DNA from: Alnus glutinosa
Taxonomy: Eukaryota; Streptophyta; Magnoliopsida; Fagales; Betulaceae
Direction: 5' to 3'
Length of the DNA: 64,000 nt
NCBI RefSeq assembly: GCF_958979055.1
Contig: NC_084896.1
Span: 3,410,001-3,474,000 of the forward strand
Part shown: positions 1 to 9,924 of the stretch, piece after piece
Layout: each line of letters begins with the position of its first letter
Position numbering within the stretch: the stretch's first letter is position 1
Notes under the pieces: model-generated
What the model was told of the DNA's origin: nothing
The model's database searches: none
The model's input: the letters and a program-made list of their open reading frames with translations, nothing else
Translations under genes and position numbers: made by a program

Positions 1-390
1 CACTGGACTCTCCCCACCCTCGTAGCAGTAACCTGGCATTTTCGAATGAGCAAGATAAATGTTTTCGATTGGCCCACATCTCAAAAAGACCCCAAGCTTG
101 AGTACCCTGTGGACAACCCCCTCTGCAATCTCTCCTCTGTACAGATTGAAGGTGAGGGCGCTAAAAACAACTGGAAAGATAACATCTCCAGTTTGCTGTC
201 TTACTCTCCCCTCTCCTATGCTCTCCAGAGTTGTGACAGCAAGATGATATCCAAGATCCTTTGAGGCCTTTCTGGCAGCAAAGTCGCCCAACAGGCGAAT
301 AATAATTGACGATTGAAGCTTTAATCCTTCTGCATCCAGGTTTTCAGGAGGGATTATGACATTCCAGGGCAACTGTACTTTGAGAAACAT
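1..390 (-). CDS. NRPE7: NRPD7/NRPE7-like RNA polymerase IV/V subunit 7, 5' part (partial)
   Basis: This open frame has 130 codons from ATG to the window edge, so the C-terminal part lies outside. The protein begins MFLKVQLPWNVIIPPENLDA and contains AVTTLESIGEGRVRQQTGDV and GVFLRCGPIENIYL. These are hallmarks of the plant RPB7-like subunit of Pol IV/Pol V (Arabidopsis NRPD7/NRPE7) and differ clearly from Pol II NRPB7. In the family, the N-terminal domain docks on the polymerase core and the C-terminal OB domain, missing here, contacts nascent RNA. It functions in the nucleus in RNA-directed DNA methylation. No break is seen in the visible part. The start fits the family N-terminus and follows a likely splice acceptor. 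I cannot separate NRPD7 from NRPE7 orthology. Confidence 0.8.
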   Translation of the reverse strand, partial: MFLKVQLPWNVIIPPENLDAEGLKLQSSIIIRLLGDFAARKASKDLGYHLAVTTLESIGEGRVRQQTGDVIFPVVFSALTFNLYRGEIAEGVVHRVLKLGVFLRCGPIENIYLAHSKMPGYCYEGGESPV

Positions 391-1745
391 TTTGTTTTTC
401 CTCCACCTGTTATAAACGAAAAGAATAAGACAGCAGCCGTGAGTATGCTAACTTGATTTAAGAAATTTCTCTCAGTGTTCTCATCTTCTGAGATGTTAGT
501 CATTCATATGAAAAGTTCAAAAGATGGACCATAGTCAGCTGAAAGAAACCATCATATTCAAGATTCTGAGTAATTGTATAGAAAAACACCGCAAGGTTAT
601 AAACAAACAAACAATAGTAAATAAAGTTAGGCAAATAATTGTGAACCTTATGCCTTATTTAACCATATCTCCAGCATGATATCTGACATCAATTACTATC
701 ATATAAAAATTTCAGCATTGTAGAAGCAGAAGCATCGCCCCACAAATGTGCCACACCACACAACATGGTATACCCAAAAGCTTTAACAGGCCACCATGGT
801 GGAGATGGTGGTGTAAATAAGGTGGAGCAGCGGAGAACTGGTAGGAAATAAAATTTACGGTCATAATTGTAGTGTGGTGTTGTTGCAGAGCGGCACTGCC
901 GTGTGGGAGATGCTAGTGATTTACTTATTCTAATGACAACACAAACAGCAGAGTACTCACGGCAATGATTCCAAAATTCAGAGAAAAAGGCAACCAGGTG
1001 ATGGAAGTAGAAGCAAAACTACCAAGAATTTTTCAGACCAGTCCCTCATTTACACGGGAAGTTCCAAAATCTGGCGGAAAGATTGAGTGCTACTCCTCAT
1101 AACTCGCATTTATTATCTAAAACAAAAGCTTCCATTTTTATTAGTATTAAACACCCCAGAATCAGAAGTACAAAACTTTGTTTCTCAAAACAAAAATGTA
1201 CAAACCTGACAAAATCACAGTAAACTTGAGAGAGATAGAGAGAAAAACCTTTAAAAGGGAGCTGGGCGGCAGCAGCGAGATCGGCGCTGCCAAAAAAGTT
1301 ATAGATTACGAGGGTTTACGTGTGTGTTGATTGTAGTTTTTTCAACCCATTCACCATCAAGACAGAGAAACAGCCAAAAAATGCAACGACTAAAACCCAC
1401 CAAACGCCTACGAATAGCTGAAAGGAAAACTATATGACTCACAGCAGTTTGGACAAGTTCGTTGGTGTACGCCTTAGCGCGGATCGGAACGGAGACTCGG
1501 CGAATCGCAAGAATGCCCCCTGGGTGAGAAACTTCCGGCCTCCGTTGGTGTGTTGTGGACGACGGCGTCGCAAGTCAGCTTTGCGGCCTCCTGGGTGTGA
1601 CTACTCGCCTGAGAATGGAGGATGTCGGGGAGAGGGCGTCGCAGAATGGGGAAATTAGGGCACGACGAGGAATGGTGGTTGTGGGGAAGAGGGCTCAGGC
1701 ACGCGAGTGTTTACTCCTTACAAATGAGTGTCCGGTACAGCCCGG
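391..1745 (-). other. Probable leader exon and 5'-UTR intron of the NRPE7-like gene
   Basis: Upstream of the ATG, the minus strand reads TTATAACAG/GTGGAGG, a good splice acceptor with the intron edge at 407. A matching donor, CTGCT/GTGAGT, puts the other intron edge at 1442. The stretch from about 1443 to 1745 is GC-richer than its surroundings, lacks a conserved open frame and looks like an untranslated first exon. This is inferred from splice signals and base composition only; the transcription start is not located. Confidence 0.45.
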
Positions 1746-2140
1746 TAGTGTTTAGTGTTCTCGCAAGCCACGTGTATGAATGCCATGAACTATCCGTTTT
1801 TTTTTTTTTTTTTTTTAATTTTTAGTTTTTTTTCTTCCTTCAGGAAACTAGTCAATTTTTGAATTAGATTGTTCTCAAATTATTTGTTTAATTTAAAAGA
1901 ATTTAATTAGGTAATTGTGATAGATTTATCTAATTGAATAAGTAATTAAGCAGCTTAATTTTTATTTGATCAAATAAATTTTATAGCTAATCTCTCATTA
2001 TCACTCATTCAAATTAATTAAAAATAAATAGAGAATGTGAGAGGAACTGCAATAATTCAATTGGTAAAATTTATAGCGGATCTATTTTTCTGTCAAAAAC
2101 AAATAGAGAATTTACAAAATTGGACTTGCTTGTTTATGTA
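1746..2140. other. AT-rich spacer with poly(T) tract
   Basis: This stretch starts with a T tract (about 1798-1816) and continues as AT-rich sequence. About 1850-2040 resembles, in inverted orientation, the 3' flank of the A-type SAUR at 18.9 kb (about 19330-19475), so it is shared 3' flank of two A-type duplicates. No gene is visible. Confidence 0.5.
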
Positions 2141-2446
2141 TTACAACAATTGATGTAAGCAAGAAGTGAGACCAATGAATAAGTCTTCACTGCAGGGAAT
2201 TGTGAGGCCACCCATTGGATGATCGAATCCAAATTCTTCCTCAGCCATGCCTAGCAATTCTTGAAATGAAGGGTGGTTCAGAAGTGATACTGGAACTACG
2301 AATCGCTTCTTTTTGCTCTCTCCAACATATATTGCAAGATGGCCTTTTGGAACATCTATAAATGATGACGCTGCTTTCTTTGCAAATGAGTTTGACCGGC
2401 GGAGAATGTTCTTAGCATTTATAATACCAGGCAAACGAATAGCCAT
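2141..2446 (-). CDS. SAUR: SAUR family protein, subfamily A (copy A1)
   Basis: 101-aa intronless SAUR (auxin-inducible domain, PF02519). SAURs are small unstable cytoplasmic or plasma-membrane-associated proteins. Characterised members bind PP2C-D phosphatases, keep H+-ATPases phosphorylated and promote cell expansion. Residues 31-42 are [12 protein letters not shown] and residues 70-85 are [16 protein letters not shown], the two family signatures. The C-terminus is LTSCLHQLL. The start [12 protein letters not shown] is the family start. The frame stays open upstream for about 60 more codons, but that stretch contains the TATA region and is not coding. It lies just outside the large inverted duplication. 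The upstream 2843-2859 stretch is the paralogous unoccupied site of the copia insertion near 21.7/27.2 kb. Confidence 0.95.
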   Translation of the reverse strand: MAIRLPGIINAKNILRRSNSFAKKAASSFIDVPKGHLAIYVGESKKKRFVVPVSLLNHPSFQELLGMAEEEFGFDHPMGGLTIPCSEDLFIGLTSCLHQLL

Positions 2447-2564
2447 TGCTATCTGCCGAGAAAGATGGTGAAGATAGATCACAAATGAAAAGGGAGAAGA
2501 AAGTAAAGGATTTGAGAGCAGAGGATGTAAGGACTTGGTTTGGCTACGGAATGATATGTGTAGG

Positions 2565-2667
2565 TATATATAAGCATTTGAAGTATATGAAATGAGGAGT
2601 GAGTGGTGTAGAGGCATTCGGGTGGGGATCATTTGTCCAAAACAATAGCATTTAAAGGATCACATGG
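2565..2667 (-). promoter_or_regulatory. Promoter of A1: TATA box and CACATGG box
   Basis: GGATCACATGG at 2657-2667 (CCATGTGATCC on the coding strand) lies about 85 bp upstream of a TATATATA-type box at 2565-2573. No TGTCTC follows the box in this copy. Confidence 0.65.
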
Positions 2668-2673
2668 ATGTGT

Positions 2674-3739
2674 CTTCCAACTCATCGTCAAGGACATGTT
2701 TGTGATCGAGACATCAAAACTTGGAAGACATTTTGGGCTGCTTTTCTGGGAGAACAACCTACAAAGAAATCAAAGATAAGTGGATTGGAGCAACTTCTCA
2801 ACGACTGGCTCACCTCTTATGACAGGTTGAGATATATATGTCGATTATTTCTTGGCAAGAATATGTAAGTGGGGCTCTTCTATATATGATATGCCTTTTG
2901 GAGAAATGATTACAGACATTTTATGTATTCCAACTAGTTGCAATTGGTATTCTAGGTGTTATACTAACCATACTAGAGACATTTTTCACATCAAGAAGGA
3001 ACTTATATAGTGAAGGCAGGCTAAAAAAATTAGCAAAAATATTTCACAACACTTTGCGCTTTTTTGAATTTTACGTTTTAAATATGAGTTTTCGATTTGT
3101 TCAAATTAATATGACAGAATAGCTATTCTATTCTTAGACCTATTTCTGTCTATCAAACGTGACCTAACTCTTAATTACTGTAGCATAAGCGAGTTCATTG
3201 TAGGGGTCATTTTAAATCTAGCTGAAATTTGGCTAAGAGGCCGTTTTAGCTAGTTCACTAGAAATGCTCTTAGGCATGGAAACTAATGAATGAGAGGCTC
3301 TGTAATGGAGATGGGCAGATGCAGTCTCCCCATGTGGAGGCTCTGCATAATGCTTGCATGGATTATGGGAACATTGGGTTGGCTTTAATTTCAATAGAAT
3401 ATCATGTTTAAATAGGCTCATAGACAAACCCTAACCCTAACCTTAATATGACTAATTTTGGGCAAAGGGCCAAGCCCATTATTAAATAACAAATAATCTA
3501 AGCTAATGTGACTTACTTTTGGGCTACGCCCATTATTGAACAACAAATAACTTAAAACTTTGGGCTAAGCCCATAATTAAATTCAAATAAAACTAATAAT
3601 CTAAACAAACGAAAACGACAAATTTATTCTTGTTTCACTTCACCCTGCATCACTCTGTTTACTGACATTTGACTCTAACAATTGGCCTGTTATTAGTGAG
3701 TTTGAAGGATTAGATAACTCCTGCCTAACTTATTCACTG
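2674..3739. other. Intergenic region with telobox-like motif
   Basis: The first part (to about 2860) is distal SAUR upstream sequence shared with the A4 gene at 31.9 kb. At 3424-3443 there is a short CCCTAA-type run (AAACCCTAACCCTAACC), resembling an interstitial telomere motif or double telobox. At 3455-3570 a TTTGGGC..AGCCCATTATT phrase recurs three times, imperfectly. No gene was recognised. Confidence 0.4.
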
Positions 3740-4084
3740 ACCGAAAGCCAAGCACATTTGCTGGTTGCATGGATCATGGGAATGTTGAGATATGCTCAGA
3801 GGGCCCTCGAGTTGGATTCTAAGAATCTTTGAATATATATGTTATGTTATCAAATTTATCATTTTTAGGATGCAACATTTCACTGAAAGAGAAAAAGATT
3901 CAGGATAATTATGATTTGATTATCATAAATTCAAATCAGAAGCAAAGGAAAGGGGTCAATGGCTTTGTCTTTTACTGATGGCAATGCCCACCTTCCAAAT
4001 TTGAGATGTCTGCAAATCATGTTTGCAATATTTCCCCCGTCACAATTGAAATTTGGTTGTTTATTTTGAATGGTTTGGCTTTCT

Positions 4085-4408
4085 ATGGGGACTACCCGTA
4101 GGACACACTCCTTGTGCTCTTCACAGGGGTTTGTCGGAGTACTGTAGCATCAAATGCATGCTCTTCACAAGGGTATCCCGTGCAGCCAATGTCCTAAAGC
4201 AACCAATGCCGCTGATTTTGGCCCACGACATGTTATTAAATCCATGGGGACTACCCCGTAGGACACACTCCTTGTGCTCTTCGCAGGGTTTTGTCGTAGT
4301 ACTGTAGCATCAAATGCATGCTCTTCACAACTACAAGGGTATCCCGTGCAGCCAATGTACTAAAGCAACCAATGCCGCTGATTTTGGCCCACGACATGTT
4401 ATTAAATG
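4085..4408. repeat. Tandem duplication, unit about 159 bp, two copies
   Basis: The unit starts ATGGGGACTACC at 4085 and again at 4244, and each ends CCCACGACATGTTATTAAAT. It lies in the distal upstream region of B1. The mirror site (about 44.53-44.71 kb) has one copy only, so the duplication arose in the left arm after the arms separated. Confidence 0.85.
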
Positions 4409-4796
4409 CACTTGTCTTCTGCCCCCGAAGTTTTGTTTGTAATTGTAGATATCTACTGATTTTTTTGTTTTTTTTGTTTTTTACAGTTTGAAGTGTAATG
4501 GTGAGTTTACAGTTCCAAGGTTGTTCATTCTAACATGGTGAAGAAAGTCTGAAGTATATTTCTGTCAAGAAAAAAAAGACCTACATGTCTCAAGCATGTC
4601 CTTCCAAGGCTTCCATATCCAATTGTGTCCACAAGAATTGTCCCTGGTTCATATCTGTTTTCTTTTTGATTTCAAGTGGGTCCGTTGTGGTTTGTTCTCC
4701 AAGAAAACGATGGTTGGTCATAGACTCATAATGTCCTCCACCAACTATACCGTCTCATTCACTACCAATTTCTCTATGATGATTTTGAGAACATTA

Positions 4797-4910
4797 CCAT
4801 GTGATCCTTTGAGTGCTTGTTTTTCTGACTAATTCCCACCAGATTGCCTCCACACCACTCACACACATTTCAGAGATTTTCTTAGACAACCTAGCTTCCA
4901 TCTATAAATA
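4797..4910 (+). promoter_or_regulatory. Promoter of B1
   Basis: CCATGTGATCC at 4797-4807 is followed about 95 bp later by CTATAAATA at 4902-4910. The implied leader is roughly 100 nt. No TGTCTC is seen next to the box. Confidence 0.65.
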
Positions 4911-5038
4911 CAAACACGATTTAGGCATATTCCACAGCCAAATCATATCCTCAGTATCCTCTTGTAGCAAATATTTCCTTCCTTCTCCAAAGTCATTTGT
5001 GAACTACAGCCTCTTCCATAGTCATAATATAAACACAA

Positions 5039-5320
5039 ATGGCTCTTCTGCCTGGTATAATGCACGCTAAGAAGATTGTCTGCAGGTCTGTTTCTGGTCT
5101 TGCTAAAAGTGTTCCAAAAGGCTACTTTGCAGTATATGTTGGAGAGGATCAGAAGAAGCGATTTGTGGTACCTACATCATACCTGAATGAGCCTTCATTT
5201 CAAGAACTGCTAAGCAAGGTTGAGGAAGAATTTGGGTTTGATCATCCGATGGGTGGTCTCACAATTCCCTGCAGAGAAGACATCTTCATCAGTCTCACTT
5301 CTCGCTTAAATGCATTTTAG
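5039..5320 (+). CDS. SAUR: SAUR family protein, subfamily B (copy B1)
   Basis: 93 aa, the shortest SAUR in the window, with a compact N-terminus ([17 protein letters not shown]) directly followed by [12 protein letters not shown]. Its layout is closest to the Arabidopsis SAUR19-24 clade, whose members drive hypocotyl elongation. The [17 protein letters not shown] signature is complete. One unusual residue is Val in SKVEEEFGF, where other copies have Ala. The mirror copy at 43.6 kb differs at 7 residues, making B the more diverged of the mirrored pairs along with A. A decayed SAUR relic follows directly downstream. Confidence 0.95.
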   Translation: MALLPGIMHAKKIVCRSVSGLAKSVPKGYFAVYVGEDQKKRFVVPTSYLNEPSFQELLSKVEEEFGFDHPMGGLTIPCREDIFISLTSRLNAF

Positions 5321-5444
5321 TGCAGGGCGCACTAGGCTTGATCAACATTTCATCTCTATGGCAGAAGGGGCAGAGCAGGAAATGTCTACCCACATGACAG
5401 AAATGACTGAAGTTTCTCAAGAAGATAACAGTTTGGGAATCCAT

Positions 5445-5580
5445 TCGCCCAGGATCATTCCGGTTAAGCATATTTTCCAATGAGTGCAGATGACTCAAGG
5501 ACCAAGGTCACGATCTATCAGAAGGCCAACGCTGTTCACATTGGAGAAACCCACCAGGAGGAGTTCCAATTCTACAAGCA
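5445..5580 (+). pseudogene. Decayed SAUR relic behind B1
   Basis: CCCAGGATCATTCCGGTTAA reads PGIIPVK, followed by HIF, like the SAUR N-terminus PGI.HAKHIL. About 70 bases on, in another frame, KANAVHIGETHQEEF aligns with [15 protein letters not shown]. In-frame stops and frameshifts separate the pieces, and the C-terminal half is missing. The mirror-image relic exists at 42.8-43.5 kb, so it decayed before the arms were duplicated. Confidence 0.6.
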
Positions 5581-5599
5581 TCTTTTATTTCTAGGCACT

Positions 5600-6030
5600 G
5601 GTAATGGCTCACAATCGAGATGGACATGAAAATTGTGGTCTGTTAAACATGAACTGTTTGACACCATTGACCAAAATCTGTCTCTTCAATTTTGAATTAA
5701 GAGATTTGGGTTATTCCATTATTCATTGTAAAATTTTGCATTTTTCTGCAATGAAGTTTAGTAGTAAACTCTCCATGCAAATATATAAAATACAGTACCT
5801 TTCTTTCTTACATATAAATTGTTCTCTTTGGCAGAAATGTCATACAAGCTTTCATAATGACTTCGATTGTATAATGCAGAGGAGCTAATGCATTAATATT
5901 TGGACATTGGACTTAATTGGATTGCCATTGCATTACATTACCAGCAACCTCATGTGCATAGTCTCGCTATCTGCGACTAGAGTGCCAATTTGATGTCTAC
6001 CATTTGACAAGGGAAGTGGAATCCTTGCTT
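5600..6030. other. Intergenic, shared with right arm
   Basis: AT-rich sequence matching the reverse complement of about 42.35-42.78 kb. It contains a short open frame conserved in both arms (5604-5888 and 42496-42780), explained by duplication rather than by coding. No gene was recognised. Confidence 0.4.
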
Positions 6031-6044
6031 GGTCCCTTAATTGA

Positions 6045-6190
6045 CACGAACAAAAAGTGCGGTCCATAATGGAAGACTACACATCATAGAGTATTAAGTC
6101 AGGGCCTTTACTCTGACACCATGTTATATCACCACTTATTATGAAAGCTTAAGATGAGAGGAAATAATAAAATTAATCATTTAATTAATA
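6045..6190 (-). mobile_element. Fossil LTR-retrotransposon fragment (LTR end plus primer-site-like motif)
   Basis: On the minus strand a phrase of the type TAAGCTTTC.TAATAAGTGG is followed by ATGGTGTCAGAG, resembling an LTR 3' end next to an initiator-tRNA-Met primer site. Only this fragment is present and no coding part is seen. The same relic occurs in mirror position at 42.18-42.33 kb, so it predates the inverted duplication. Confidence 0.4.
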
Positions 6191-6783
6191 TTATAACATA
6201 GAGTTTTGTGGTTAAACAAGGACAGGAGATAAGAGATCATTTGTTAACAGACATTGTTGCTGGTTTATATGATCGAAATAGGCCTTGAGTAGACTGTATT
6301 CTCATTTCTTAGTTTACATCCTAGGTTTGGTTTGTGGGATGAGAAGCAGGAGGAAGAGATGTTGAAGTCAGTTCATTTGGACAGAGATTATCATCTGAAA
6401 TTGGGTGAACTGAATCTTGGAAGGGAAATCTGTCACATCCATGGCTTTCTTGAACTTCCCCCTTAGAACCCTCTTCAAAGCTTTACTTCTCCTTTGTAAA
6501 TATTTTACTTTCCTATTGTAACTGGTCTTTACTATTTCATCTTCCATCCTAGTTATTTATTGTCCCTTCAAAAATGAACATACGCCACCTCATGTCTTAA
6601 GTTTGTCCTCTGTCCAATGGTAGCTTAGTTTTTCTCTCATATCAACATGAGTATCCAGCTTTTCTTCCAATCTTTGGCTGGTCCTTCATTGGCTTATCTT
6701 GAAAATTGTAGGGCATAGTGTTTATCAACATAATAACACAAAATTTTGCAGGCCAACCTGTGCTGATTAGTTGGCAGACAGAA

Positions 6784-6894
6784 CCATGTGATAGGCTCAT
6801 TATATGTCCTAATTACATAATCCCAACAAATGCCTCTTGGCCACACACATCGAATTTTAGAGGATTTCCCACATACCATTTTCATCTATAAATA
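6784..6894 (+). promoter_or_regulatory. Promoter of C1
   Basis: CCATGTGATAGG at 6784-6795 lies about 100 bp upstream of CTATAAATA at 6886-6894. The box departs from CCATGTGATCC at its 3' end in both C copies. Confidence 0.6.
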
Positions 6895-7024
6895 CACATC
6901 TATCTATGCTTACAACCAACTCAAGCCTTCACACTATTCTCTATTGATAGCTTTTCTTGAAAGAACAAATCCTCTAGGATCTCTTTCTTCATTCTATTAT
7001 GAAAATACATATAAACACAAAACC

Positions 7025-7330
7025 ATGGGAGTAATTCGTTTGCCAGTTGTTACTCTTGCAAAGCAAATTGTCCGGATGTCTACTTTGACTGCATCTAGAG
7101 CAGCTTCAACATCATCAGATGTACCAAGAGGCTTCCTTGCTGTCTATGTTGGAGAAAAGCAGAAACAAAGATTTGTGGTTCCCGTGTCCTACTTAAACCA
7201 ACCTTCATTTCAAGATTTGCTAAGAAAGGCTGAAGAAGAATTTGGGTTTAATCATCCAATGGGTGGTTTGACTATTCCCTGTAGAGTAGACACTTTCATT
7301 GATGTCACTTCTCGCTTGAGTGGCTCATAA
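7025..7330 (+). CDS. SAUR: SAUR family protein, subfamily C (copy C1)
   Basis: 101 aa. The N-terminus is [20 protein letters not shown], followed by a Ser/Ala/Thr-rich linker (residues 19-31), then [13 protein letters not shown] with Arg for the usual Lys, and [17 protein letters not shown]. The C-terminus is TSRLSGS. The ATG has a good context (AACCATGGG). The upstream frame is open into the TATA region and was not taken as coding. The mirror copy at 41.1 kb is identical except for one residue. A third, deleted C copy lies at 31.0 kb. Confidence 0.95.
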   Translation: MGVIRLPVVTLAKQIVRMSTLTASRAASTSSDVPRGFLAVYVGEKQKQRFVVPVSYLNQPSFQDLLRKAEEEFGFNHPMGGLTIPCRVDTFIDVTSRLSGS

Positions 7331-7784
7331 GAGAATGCGCTCAATCTACCATTGAGGCAATTTTGTATAGCAGGACACAGACAACATGTTGTAGAACCTT
7401 TATTTTTTTTTATTTTTTTTGTCCTTGTTTTCTGCTATTTGGCAGAAAAAAGAATCTTTCCATTTGAAGAAACTGTTAAATAGAATCATTGCAATTTTCT
7501 TTTTTATACATTATCAGTGTCTCTTGTTTATTTCTTGTTAAAATATTACTTAAATAATTAAATTTACAATTTCATATTAGCTTAAGCTTTTGGAATAAGT
7601 TATGCAGCGATTTACATGGTATAGAGCAAATGCAATGAGTTTGAATTTTAACTCCAAAGTTACGTAGTGATTTACATGGAAATCAAGGCAATTTCATTTG
7701 ATGACTCTCACAAACCCTAATAACTCTTCTAACAGAGTTCAATGATATCTCAACGTGTGGAGGCCTCCGACACTCTAATGTTTC
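7331..7784. other. 3' flank of C1, AT-rich
   Basis: Holds the C1 3' UTR and AT-rich sequence with T tracts (about 7401-7420). It matches the flank of C2 in the right arm, where an extra AT-rich insert of about 190 bp is present (40.55-40.74 kb). No gene is visible. Confidence 0.4.
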
Positions 7785-9152
7785 ACTCCCCAAATTTGAA
7801 ATTTATTTTCCAACTAGATGGGTTGGCATTTGTGACATCAGGTTGGGTGCTAGCACAGGCCAAGTGAAACTTCGGATTTGCATTGGAATTGATAGCTTGT
7901 GATCCCAGGTTGGAATGTAGCCCTGGTGATTTTGTAAGGCATGGAAGCTAATGAATGAGATGCTCTGTTATTTCCTTATTAGAATGTTTACATGTATGTG
8001 TGATTGTGAGCAAATCTTAGTGATTTGATTACCTTATTTGCATTCACTCCACATACCCATTTCTCCTACAAATAGGTGCTATTTGAATTGTAAAATCATC
8101 AAGTCAATAAGAGCATAACGTAGCCCTTAGAAAAATTTCAAGTAGTGGACATAAGCCTCTAAGGCCAAACCACCCCAAACTCCAAAGTCTCTTGTGTCCC
8201 TTTTTTCTATTGCTTCCTCTTTTTCTCCACAATTTTTTTTTTTTAAAGAACAATTCTACAGAATTTTCTCCCTTAGTTGGACCGAGTGGTTTATAATTAG
8301 AATTGTGTTTTGAAGGAATTAAAAAGCATGAATGACTCAGATGATATTGTCCTTGACGTGATGGTCTAGGAACTTTTTCATCTATATCAGCCATGGTCAT
8401 CACTTAGCATTCAATCCAATCATTAAAATCACACATCTTAGGCATTTAGTATATATCTTGAAGGTGAAGTCTGTTATAGTTGATCATTGTGGATTATCTA
8501 GTAATGGTCCACCAATAGAAACTCCTGCATTGACCAAATAGAATTAAAAACTTTCTTCATCAGATACATAGCTCATTATTGAGAAGTTAGAATCATCTAC
8601 AACATAACATGCTAGGGTGGTTTTGTTTTCCTATTCAATCATTTTCTTTCCAATTCTTTTGTTTTTTGTATTAAGCAACATCTTCACATGAAGTGATAAC
8701 TTGTTTGTGTGGAATTTGATATGTACCTGGTCCACATTTTTGTCCCTACTAGTTAATATTTGGTCCAACAGGTCGGTTGGTTTAATCAGAATGGAGTGTA
8801 AATAGAGAATGTAGGGCCTGTAGTTTGCTCTGTTATGTGACAGGACATGATTGATGAATAACAACATACAGATTAGAGCATGAAAATTTATGAAACTTAG
8901 AGAGGCAAAACCATATGATCCCTCTTGAAAAATGTCCTTTGATGGTCCCCAATGTTAGATCTTCCTTTAAGACTTACTCCAATTGACAATGCTGGCCACA
9001 TAACATGATAGCTCCACAGGAGGTTCCTCCTAGCCACATCTCTTAACTTCAAGTGTGGTCCCCTTGTAGGTTACCACCCCAGAAATTGTTGGACACAAGG
9101 TCTTCAAATTTCCACCAGCACCAAGTTCTCGATGATGAGTTGGAAGACAAAA

Positions 9153-9251
9153 CCATGTGATCCTTCAAATTCCTTTGTCTCTCACCAATACCCACTATAC
9201 TCATACTCACATTTTCAGAGATTTTCCCATCCCTCCTTTCATCTATATATA
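9153..9251 (+). promoter_or_regulatory. Promoter of D1 with AuxRE
   Basis: CCATGTGATCC at 9153-9163, canonical ARF-binding TGTCTC at 9176-9181 and CTATATATA at 9243-9251. The E-box and the AuxRE are only 12 bp apart. Confidence 0.7.
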
Positions 9252-9359
9252 CACATACATGTTATTCCAACAGCCAAATCAAGTCCACTTATCTCCACTA
9301 GTAAACATTTATCCACCTTTTTCTCCAAAGCCGTTTCTGAAGGTCAAGCTTTTACAGAA

Positions 9360-9662
9360 ATGGCTCTTCGAGTTCCTGCTATTATGCATGTTAAGCAGCT
9401 TCTCCGCCGGTCCTTTCTAAGCGGCAAAGAAGCAGCTTTCACAACTAAAATTGTTCCAAAAGGTTACTTTGCAGTCTATGTTGGTGAGTACCAGAAGAAG
9501 AGATTCATTCTACCTATGTCATACTTAAATGAGCCTTCATTTCAGAAATTGTTAAATGAGGCGGCAGAAGAATTTGGGTTTGATCATCCAATGGGTGGTC
9601 TAACAATTCCTTGCAGAGAAGAGGTTCTTACTAATCTCACTTCTCGCTTAAACAGATTGTGA
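9360..9662 (+). CDS. SAUR: SAUR family protein, subfamily D (copy D1)
   Basis: 100 aa. MALRVPAIMHVKQLLRRSFL is followed by an unusual charged linker (SGKEAAFTTKIVPKG) and FAVYVGEYQKKRFILPMSYL, where ILP replaces the usual [21 protein letters not shown] is intact. It differs from D2 by one residue (Asn for Asp in VLTNLTS). The start follows a CAGAAATGG context. An in-frame open stretch upstream runs through the TATA box and is non-coding. Confidence 0.95.
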   Translation: MALRVPAIMHVKQLLRRSFLSGKEAAFTTKIVPKGYFAVYVGEYQKKRFILPMSYLNEPSFQKLLNEAAEEFGFDHPMGGLTIPCREEVLTNLTSRLNRL

Positions 9663-9667
9663 TACAT

Positions 9668-9700
9668 GGAGCCGAGATCAATCAGCTAAACAGATTTGTA
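9668..9700 (+). promoter_or_regulatory. DST-like mRNA instability motif in D1 3' UTR
   Basis: Right after the stop codon the order GGA ... ACAGAT ... GTA is seen (GGA 9668-9670, CAGAT 9691-9695, GTA 9698-9700). SAUR transcripts are known for DST elements (GGA, ATAGAT, GTA blocks). The match is imperfect in the middle block. The same motif follows D2 and D3. Confidence 0.4.
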
Positions 9701-9799
9701 AACTCATGCACTCCATCTCTTTCTGGAGAAGGAGAAAGTTGGCAAATGCACACTCGGTTGAGAAATTTGCGAAGCAGAAGATACTAAAGTATCTGAAGA

Positions 9800-9910
9800 A
9801 CATGCCCATTTGCCTTCACTGTTCAGGCCAAGCAGATTTTCCAGCAGATGTGGAGGGCTCAAGAGGCCACATATTTAAAGGCAATGTGGAGAAGCTCAAG
9901 AGACATGATA
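9800..9910 (+). pseudogene. Decayed SAUR relic behind D1
   Basis: CAGGCCAAGCAGATTTTCCA reads QAKQIFQ, like the SAUR N-terminal AKQIL. Further on, GAGGCCACATATTTAAAGGC and the following AATGTGGAGAAG align base by base with the codons for [10 protein letters not shown]. No complete frame remains. Relics in the same position follow D2 and D3, so the decay predates those duplications. Confidence 0.45.
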
Positions 9911-9924
9911 ATGAGTGGTGTTGA

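Noticed and set aside
3424-3443. True telomeric repeat
   Set aside because: Only about two to three units of CCCTAA type; more likely a telobox or chance interstitial motif.
8631-8867. 78-79-aa open frame repeated at 8631, 13060 and 39329
   Set aside because: Present three times only because the D upstream region was duplicated; no recognisable protein, and differences look unconstrained.
9706-9924. 72-aa open frame behind the D genes as a real small protein
   Set aside because: Parts of it align with SAUR codons in another frame, so it is better read as a decayed SAUR plus 3' flank.
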